Source: Cephalotrichum gorgonifer
Lineage: Eukaryota; Ascomycota; Sordariomycetes; Microascales; Microascaceae
Assembly: GCA_900312665.1 (NCBI GenBank)
Contig: ONZQ02000015.1
Coordinates: forward strand, 744,001 to 808,000
Direction: 5' to 3'
DNA: 64,000 bases
Positions 56,344 to 64,000 of this stretch are shown here, one piece after another. Below the pieces are notes generated by a model, which was given only the letters and a program-made list of their open reading frames with translations, did not search any database and had not been told where the DNA came from. A program made the position numbers and the translations under genes. The number at the start of each line of letters is the position of its first letter. Within the stretch, counting starts at the first letter, position 1.

Positions 56344-59300
56344 GGTCCTGTGGTTACAGGGCTCAGGGCCTGTTTGAAGAGAGTACCAGGTCGTATTGTA
56401 CGGTATCATAGTTGAATACTAAGAGGAGGCTTCAGAGAAAAGTCCTCGGTCGCATAGTGAATGCTTGTGTAAGTGGTGTTCGTAGAACTAATAGAATTGA
56501 CTTCTAGGGAACAGAAAAGAAGAGTATCAAGCGTCAGGATAAGCCCATTCATTAAATACAGTTACCTCCTTACATCACATCACCATGTGATGCCTTGTAG
56601 GCCCCGTATTTGCTCCATATCTCCATCATTTACGAGGTTGTCTTTCTCTATATTGTAGCCTTCATGTCTTTCCCCACACAGCGGCGTCCGCTCTGGGTAA
56701 GGTCGAACCCTCTCTGTGAGGTGGTGTCAAATCTGGGGAAGGTGAAACCTTCTCCATGTAGTGGTATCTGTTCCAGAAGTACACCACAACTCCTCATATT
56801 CATGCATGCCATGCGCCATTCAGTGTTAACTAAGCAACACTCCCATTTGTCTTTCTAGTCCACTACTCTACTCACCCCTGCTCTCCGACATGGCCTTCTC
56901 ATATATCTGTGGCCTGACGTTTAGCCGGTCTCAGCTCATTGCAACTTACATCGTTCATTTCGCAACACTGTTTTCTCTCGTAACCTATAGTACAGGGCCT
57001 CCCCGGTGATCCGGATTGGATCGTAATACCTGGTAGGGGTCCCTCGTTACAGTAGGTTGATATTGGTTGGAATCGCACTAGAACAGCTACTTGTTTGCCT
57101 TTACACGGTCTTTAGACAGTTGGCAATGAGAAACAACTCGCACAAACCTGCAAGAATTATGCGAGTAGGAGTGGTATGGAAGCTAGCGCGAGTTGGCTTG
57201 ACATTAAAAAATTAGACTCGGAGGTGCCGCATGCCTGCGACTCGGCCACATGCCACCGCTGCATCCCGGGAAAAGGATGAAAACTACACCCCAGGAGTCC
57301 TGCCGACAGCAGAGGTGGTGACTCTCTGCCCGGGTCTGATACGGAATGCTACTAAAAGTAATCATAGAAAGTGGTGACAAAATATGCTCTGTTTCAATAC
57401 CGGAACTAGCTGTAATTGGATGGAGGTATAATGCATGGTCTTTTATTCTAGCTAACGTTGACAATCTCGACCTACCTCCCTGTACTGCACATCATCTTTA
57501 GCAGTTAAGAGTTATCCGATTCGGTGTCATTTCTTGTATTCTAGCTGGGGCTATTTTGAATTCTTCCAGAATAGGAGGATCCAGTCGCCGATGGTGCAAT
57601 AATTGCACTCGGGACTATATCCACGACACTGATACTGGGACAAGATCGGTAAAGACATACGACTACCTTCGAGCTAGTACGAGAAATGAGCCATTCAAAG
57701 GGAAGCAGTTCCTGGGCTGGCGTGAGCTTGTGCAGCTGCCAGTCTACTATATATATGCCAGTGTTGAGATGTTCGTTCGACTGCTTGACTTGTTCATTAC
57801 CAGCCGTGGACGCTAAATTCAGTCAAATGATCGGTACTGGGATGGAATTAGAGCGCAGTTCGATCAAGGAAAGGGAATGGATCGGGCCGTGCGAGACCAC
57901 GCGATTGCAAATATAGTAATTGGAGCGACCTATGGGTGAACACAAGCACGCACACAGGAAAGTCCCCGGAATCCAGCGGCTCGATGCAATCCACCCCTGA
58001 TAGGCAGGCCAGGAAAGCATTACCAAAACCTAATCGCTGACAGGGCGCGATATGGAGGTGTTATCAGTACGTATCCCTTAGCATTATCGACAAGGGACGA
58101 AAGCAGTTTAGTGCAATACTTCAATATGTAGGCATGCGGATATAACGAGTAATTGTGTGGAGTCTTCAATTTCCGGGGTCGCGTCCACATACGGATAGTC
58201 GTCGTTAATCCCAAGTACTTCGGACGGAATAACACCCCGCAATTGGCTCCTGCAGGCTGCAAGCGTTCAGCTCGCCGATAAGCAAGGTGCTCCTGGCTGG
58301 ACGTATCCCGCCGTCCCATCCCACACACACCCATGCTGCGTGGCGCCCGCATCAACACTGATACAAGGAGGGACGTGCAGGAGAGCAAGCACGTAGGGCT
58401 CGCGCCGGGGGCCGTCGCCATGGCTGTGGTATATTATGTCGCGGCGCCTCCCAACACAGTCGTCGGCGGTCGCCGGTTCCCACCCAAACTCAGCCCTTTC
58501 GCCCCGTTTTCTTGCGCTGCCGACGCTGTTGGTGCCCTTCATCCTTATCAGTACCATGATACCCGTCTAGTTCTAATTAGGCCCATATCAGCTTGGCTTC
58601 GTTAGCTGGGAATGATGTTGCACTCATGCCAATATTGTGGAGTTGTTCCAAATGCGAAACATCGTCGGCGAATACCTATCTCACAAGCGGAAGGCGCCTG
58701 TCTCCAGCCTCCCCACGCTTCAATCTAGCTGTCGGGCTGGGAATCTGTTCCCAGTTTCGTCACTTTCGGGCTGACGTGCTTTCACCGAGCGCAGGGGCCT
58801 AGCTGACCAAGACACTCGAGCACAGAGACGAGACACTGTCTCGCTACAATGTGGAGAACTCCGTCCGCCATGTGAACGGAGCGATCCATGTGGCACCGGC
58901 CGCCACCGGGACTATCCCCGATGCGGCCTGGACCGAAGACGAGCAGCCAACCCCCCCCACCCCCCGCCCCCACCACCGCCACACACGGGTAAGCCGAGGC
59001 CCTTTCGAGGTCATCCTCCCTCGTGCCCTTGGCTGACTTGGCTCTCATGTCACGCTTTCCACGCACCAGGAACATCCCCACTTTGCCAACTCGGGTAAGG
59101 TGGCCGCGGGCGAAGATAACGATGCAACCAAACGGATAGCATGGCAAAAGATTGATTTCTGCTTATCTTTTTCGTGTGGTCACCCGTAGCCACCAACCAC
59201 AGGCGCCGTTAGAGGAAAACAGTGGTTCCCTACCCCCCCATCCGTCCGGGAATTTGGGGAATGTGGCGGCTGGTCGCTTCAGGGCCCCATCCGAACTAGT

Positions 59301-59521
59301 AAAATTTCAAGCACACACCCTTCTTTTTGTTCTCGTCTTCCTCCCCCCCCCTGTTGCCCACACCCACCACCATCCCTGTTCAGTGCGACGAAGCTGTTCA
59401 CTTAAGAGGAGGCGATGAACCCTCATCATCCGGACTCTTGAACCCCAGAGCAGCTCGTCATCGACTCGAACTCTTTCCTCCCCCCCCCCACCCCGCCCCG
59501 CCCCACCAGTCAGTCTTCAAG
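56344..59521. other. Intergenic, 3.2 kb
   Basis: No gene recognised, although frames at 58267-58605 and 58782-59147 run on both strands without motifs. It contains a degenerate tandem repeat near 56.7 kb, C- and pyrimidine-rich leader sequence before the AzgA start, and little else. Confidence 0.55.
56681..56775. repeat. Degenerate tandem repeat of about 40 bases
   Basis: Unit one (56681-56719), unit two (56720-56760) and a partial unit (56761-56775) share the pattern G-GGTGTC, then TCTGGG-AAGGT-GAACC-TCT, then TGTAG-GTG. Divergence is high, so it looks old. It is not in a gene I can see. Confidence 0.6.
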
Positions 59522-61659
59522 ATGGGCTTCATCGACAACTGGAACGCGAAGATCGCCGCCAGCCCTGTGGGCAGGTGGTTCCGCCTCGATGGAAGCGGTC
59601 ACGTAGGTCTTCTCTCCTCCACGACCTCAAGTCGTGCCTGTCCCGTCCCGTGTCCCGGGTTCCGTTCAGGAAAATTAACCTCGTGATGTCGCGCGTGAGG
59701 GAAACAGCCCAAGGAGCGCAAGGGATCGCTCTTCTTCACCGAGATCCGCGGCGGTCTCGCGTGCTTCTTCGCCATGGCGTACATCATCGCCGTCAACGCC
59801 TCCATCGTCTCCGACACGGGCGGCACCTGCGTTTGTAACGGCGGCGACGACGACCCGATCTGCGCCAAGAATGAGGACTACCTCATGTGCGTGCAGGAGA
59901 TCAGGAGGGATCTTGTCACGGCCACCGCGGCCATCTCTGCGCTCTCGACTTTCTGCATGGGTCTCTTTGCGAATATGTACGTTTGCTCTGCTCACCCCGC
60001 CTTGTCACTGCCCTGCCTGGGGTTTTCGCAATTTGGAACTGTCGCTAACCGTAAATCTCTAGGCCTGTTGGTCTGGCTCCTGGAATGGGTGAGTTTCGTC
60101 GGAGATTTTTTGGAACCTTGCGCAGCTCCGGATTGACGTCGCGCCTTCGCGATCACGTTCGGCGGGGCGCAGCGAGGCGTCCAGACGCAGTGGCTAATCT
60201 CGTGTCACCTCAGGTCTTAACGCGTATTTCGCCTACACCGTCGGTAAGTGGCACCGCGTTTTAATCGCACCCCCTTCCATCGCATCTTGCTCCTAGACTC
60301 CCAAGATCTCGTCACATCGCTGACACGCATAACCCAGTCGGCTTCCACGGCACAGGCCCCGTCCCCTTCAACGTCGCCCTCACCGCCATCTTCGTCGAGG
60401 GCTGGGTCTTCTTCGGTCTTGCGCTCCTCGGCATCCGTCAGTTCCTCGCGCGCTCCATCCCTCGCACCATCAAGGTCTCCATGGGCGCCGGCATCGGCAT
60501 GTTCCTCACCGTCATCGGCCTGACCTACAGCGAGGGCATCGCGCTCATCACCGGCTCGACCGCCACGCCCACGACGCTAGCCGGCTGCCACCCGGAGAAC
60601 ATGCTCCCCGACGGCACGTGCCCCAGCTGGGACAAGATGCGGTATCCTCCCATGTGGATCGGCATCTTCTGCGGCGGCATCTTCACCGTGATCCTCATGA
60701 TGTACCGCGTCAAGGGCGCCATCATCGCCGGCATCGCCCTCGTCAGCATCATCTCGTGGCCGCGCGGCACGCCCGTCACGTACTTCCCCTACACGCCCGT
60801 CGGCGACAGCAACTTCAACTTCTTCAAGAAGGTCGTTGACTTCCACCAGATCAAGAAGACGCTCGTGGTCCAGGACTGGAACGTCTCCGAGTATGGCGGC
60901 CAGTTCGGCCTCGCCTTCATCACCTTCCTCTACGTCGACATCCTCGACTGCACGGGCACGCTCTACGGTATGGCGCGCTTCGCGGGCCTCATGGACCCCG
61001 TGACGGAGGACTTCGAGGGCTCGACCATCGCGTACATGGTCGACGCCATCAGCATCTCCATCGGCGCCCTTCTCGGCTGCCCGCCTGTCACGGCCTACGT
61101 CGAGTCCGGTGCCGGCATCTCCGAGGGCGGAAAGACGGGCATCATGGCCATGACGACGGGCATCTGCTTCTTCATCTCCGTCTTCTTCGCGCCCATCTTC
61201 GCGTCCATCCCGCCCTGGGCCACTGGCTGCGTGCTGATCCTCGTCGGCGCCATGATGGTCGTCTCCGTCACCGAGATCAACTGGCGCTACCTCGGCGACG
61301 CCATCCCGGCGTTCCTGACCATCGTCATCATGCCCTTCGCCTACTCCGTTGCCGACGGCCTCATCGCCGGCGTCTGCTCCTACGCCGCCATCAACGGCGC
61401 CGTCTACCTCCTCAAGGTCGCCTCGGGAGGCCGCATCCTGCCGCCCAACTACGACCACCGCGAGGGCTGGTCGCCGAAGCTCCAGGGCGGCGTTCTCCCC
61501 CCGTGGATGAAGCGCCTGGCCAAGGGGAAGAAGAACTTCTGGAGGTCCGAGAGCGAGCCGGCTGTTGTGGAGGCGGCTGCGCGGGAGGACTCGGCACGGA
61601 CGACACCGAGTGAGGACATCAACGAGAAGGTGGTGGACACCGGGAGGAAAACCGACTAG
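59522..61659 (+). CDS. azgA: AzgA-type adenine/guanine/hypoxanthine permease
   Basis: Exons 59522-59602, 59708-59976, 60063-60088, 60214-60243 and 60338-61659 give 1,728 bases, 575 residues. The N-terminus (MGFIDNWNAKIAASPVGRWF) and KGSLFFTEIRGGLACFFAM are typical of AzgA. The substrate-binding stretch NANASIVSDTGG-like, PVGLAPGMGLNAYFAYTVVG and VEGWVFF, then FLYVDILDCTGTLYGMARF, ALLGCPPVTAYVESGAGISEGGKTG and MPFAYSVADGLIAGVCSY run through about 12-14 membrane helices. AzgA-family proteins import purine bases with protons at the plasma membrane. Exons 3 and 4 are only 26 and 30 bases and encode PVGLAPGM and GLNAYFAYTV, so unspliced or mis-spliced message would lose the transport core. The symbol is given for the Aspergillus AzgA orthologue group; substrate range is not shown by sequence. 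Confidence 0.92.
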
Positions 61660-62161
61660 GTGGATGCGACTGGTTATGTGATTGGGGTGTCAAATTTGTA
61701 CGATTGTTCTTCCTATTGGGGGTTCGCGAGATTCGCTATGGATACTTGCCGGGCATGTGGAAAAGCGTTCAGCGAGAGGAAAAAAGGGGGACGGTGCATT
61801 GTGTTATGCATACCAGCAAATGCCGTACGGGCGGGTGTAATTGGATTATTTACTTCTTGGAGGTTGATGTGCTTGAGCGAACTATTTTATATATCTTTAT
61901 ACACTCTTATGTCTTAGCACCATGTCTCCTATGACTACGAGTAGATCAGCGACGGAAATACCATCTCAGCCTCGACCATAGGAGCGGCAGTCCCTTCTGG
62001 TTAAAGCGGGCCACCTATCTTTGCATTTTCACTTTCCCAAAATGGAGCTAGGATCGAATGGCGTAGAGTGGAGCAAGATATTCGTGTGGGTCCTATGGCG
62101 GTGTTGGGATGAAATGGGTGGGTGGGTCTAAGATACGAGTAACTAGTGCAGAAACTTTCAT
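61660..62161. other. Intergenic, 0.5 kb
   Basis: 3' flank of the AzgA gene and promoter of the LrgAB gene. Nothing else seen. Confidence 0.5.
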
Positions 62162-64000
62162 GTGATGCTCGCCGTTGTCGGAGCGCTTCTATTCTGGCGA
62201 TGTGAGCCCGGTGACTCGATCCGACCATACGCTTACACGTTCCCAGCGGAAGCAAAGCAGGCGCATTCAAACTTTGGCGTAGAGATGATCGCGACTCACC
62301 GTTCCGGCACTGGCGTGTCCAACGCCGACATGCTATCGCGGTGGCTTCAAGATGCCATTAGTGACATGGCGACAGCGGCTAAGCTGGTTCGTTTGCTTCC
62401 CCCTCCCGGGGCCCCTTACGCCCGTAGTCCTGGCGGTTCAAGCTGACATGATGCAACATAGGCGTCCGTCTCGGTAGGACCCAAGCTTCTCACCGCGTGG
62501 GTCTTCATTCCCTTCGGAATTATGCTCATCCTCGCCTCGTGCTTTGCCGTCCATACGGGGCTCTCGTCGGCGGGTGTAACCTTCCCTGCCTCTGTAGCCT
62601 GCCTGATCCTGCTTTTCCTAGCCTTGCTCCTATCCGAGAGGGTGTTGGGATATCATCGTACAAGAATAATAGTCGACCAAATTGACGTCCCGGTAAGTTG
62701 CTCTGTTTAGTTTGAATTCCGTACCTAGGTATAGTAGAATATCACAACTAATTATGACTAACTGTAGGCTGGCTGGGCTCTCCGATGGATCAACGTCTTC
62801 TTCACCCCGTCCTTCATCCTCTTACCTCTCAGTCCTTCGATAGGCATAGCGGAGGTCGGAAGGATGATTGCCGTGTTCCGTAAGTCTCCCCCTTTCGCAT
62901 TCCACGAACTCGCGCCTAGAATACTAATAACACATCCAGTCATCGGATTCGCCGCCATGATGGCGGTCGCAGCCTATATGACACGCGGCCTGCAACTTCT
63001 CCTCGGCTCTTCTAAGAGGGCCGTTATCGAGCGCGCCGAGGAAATGGGCAACGAGACAAACGACCTCCTCCTCACGAGCGTTCCTCCCGCGGATCGTTCC
63101 CAACCGTCATCTAATCCCGAGACGCCCACCATTTCTGCCGTCCCATCGTCCGCCTCCCTCAACATGATGGCCCTTTCGCCTCCGCCACGCTCGCAAACCC
63201 CGCTGCACCTATTCCAAGAAGATAACCGCAGGGAATCCCATGTCAATGAGACCCTCGCAGTGACCCTTAGCTCCACCACACAGCTAACTCTCCCCGCCCA
63301 AGCACCTCTCCCACCTCCTCGCGCCCAGGTCTGGGCTGCTTGGCTGATCGGGCACGTAGACCTAGTCGTCTACGCGGCGTTGTTCCTCTTCGTGGGAATA
63401 CCAGTCTACTTTGCAACTGGCTACGCCATGCCGGCCCACCTCGCCTTCACTGTCCTCTGCTACTTTGCCGCCATGTCTGTGGCCCCCAAGTGGCGCCAAT
63501 ACCTCCACCCCGTCCTAGTCACCGCCCTCTTCGGCTGCCTCGGCATCTGGGCCCTAGCAGCGCTGCACGCCGCCGCCCTAACCCCCGCCACCGGCACCTC
63601 CATCCGCGACGCCCTCTCCCCCTTCAGGACGGGCGTGACCTACCAGCACCTCTGGTCCAACCGCGGCGGCGACGAGCGACCGGGGGCAGGCGACATATTC
63701 GCCACCGTCCTCGACGCGGCCATCGTGGCCCTCGCGCTCCCGATGTACCAGTACCGCCGCGAGCTCCGCGCAAACTTCGTCGCCATCATCGCGCCTTCCG
63801 CCGCGCTCTCCGTCGCGAGCCTCTTCGGGTACCCGGCCGTCTGCTACGCGGTCGGGATCGAGGCCCGGCGCGCGCTCGCGTTCGCCGCGCGGAGCCTCAC
63901 GCTCGCGCTGGCGACGCCGGCAGTGGAGAACCTGGGTGGCGACAAGAATACCGTTGCTGCTGTGGCTATCATGAGTGGCATTATAGGGGCTGTGCTGGGG
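62162..64000 (+). CDS. LrgA/LrgB-fusion membrane transporter, truncated at window end
   Basis: Exons 62162-62386, 62462-62692, 62768-62879 and 62940 to the window edge read in frame. The protein may start at 62162 or at the in-frame Met at 62285-62290. The N-terminal half, after an opening stretch with ADMLSRWLQDAISDMATA, has LrgA-like helices (VFIPFGIMLILASCFAV, then LILLFLALLLSERVLG). A hydrophilic linker of about 120 residues rich in Ser/Pro follows. The C-terminal half is LrgB: helices from AAWLIGHVDLVVYAALFLF to ARSLTLALATPAVENLGG, and KNTVAAVAIMSGIIGAVLG, which is the conserved LrgB end motif. LrgAB proteins in bacteria control murein hydrolase export; the plant fusion PLGG1 exports glycolate and glycerate from plastids. 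A fungal role in organic-acid transport is an inference. The C-terminus lies beyond the window. Confidence 0.88.

Noticed and set aside
60577..61458. 293-codon frame on the minus strand
   Set aside because: Shadow of the AzgA permease; Gly/Asp/Val-rich with no motif.
1..64000. CRISPR arrays, phage or bacterial insertion sequences
   Set aside because: The genome is eukaryotic and no regular repeat-spacer pattern or bacterial transposase appears.

Overview
The window is a piece of a filamentous ascomycete genome (Pezizomycotina, most likely Sordariomycetes). The evidence is many short GT-AG introns of about 50-90 bases, intron-bearing genes on both strands without operons, three nuclear-type tRNA genes, and families typical of these fungi: a CFEM-domain Pth11-like receptor, an AzgA purine permease, a DUF1996 secreted protein, 2EXR proteins, a CVNH (cyanovirin-N homology) protein and a fungal OTT_1508-type deaminase. 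I cannot name the species. I rebuilt the multi-exon genes by hand. Most exon chains add up to a whole number of codons and cross every junction in frame.

Layout. 1-3.5 kb: two small secreted proteins, a cysteine-rich Y3-like glycan-binding candidate and a CVNH lectin. 3.5-6.7 kb: no genes seen. 6.7-9.5 kb: a three-exon gene in which a 61-base intron joins an OTT_1508-like deaminase to a MYND zinc finger and a long unassigned C-terminal region. 9.7-11.3 kb: amino-acid permease. 12.7 and 17.9 kb: tRNA-Lys and tRNA-Glu. 13-15.3 kb: HSL-type hydrolase and a secreted glyoxalase/VOC protein. 16.6-19.8 kb: an unassigned membrane protein and a second MYND protein. 20.2-21.7 kb: DUF1996 protein. 21.7-26 kb: gene-poor. 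26-28.7 kb: ten-exon FAD monooxygenase fused to an acetoacetate-decarboxylase-like domain. 28.7-31.9 kb: gene-poor, with GTAC-rich palindromes.

32-33.5 kb: HAD hydrolase of the CECR5 type. 34.6 kb: tRNA-Ser. 35.1-36.3 kb: omega/xi-type glutathione transferase. 38.7-42.7 kb: CFEM receptor and MFS sugar transporter. 44.4-45.7 kb: ToxD/LovC-like enoyl reductase. 46.1 kb: a 147-base MITE-like element. 46.4-52.4 kb: three 2EXR paralogues around an emopamil-binding (EBP) sterol-isomerase-like protein. 53.3-56.3 kb: DOPA-dioxygenase-type protein and an unassigned protein. 59.5-61.7 kb: AzgA purine permease. 62.2 kb to the end: LrgA/LrgB fusion transporter, cut by the window edge.

The genes do not form one obvious pathway. 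Metabolite and xenobiotic functions (monooxygenase-decarboxylase, enoyl reductase, glutathione transferase, hydrolase, DOPA dioxygenase, transporters) are mixed with secreted, sensing and putative conflict-type proteins. The most unusual feature is the deaminase-MYND fusion at 6768-9518.
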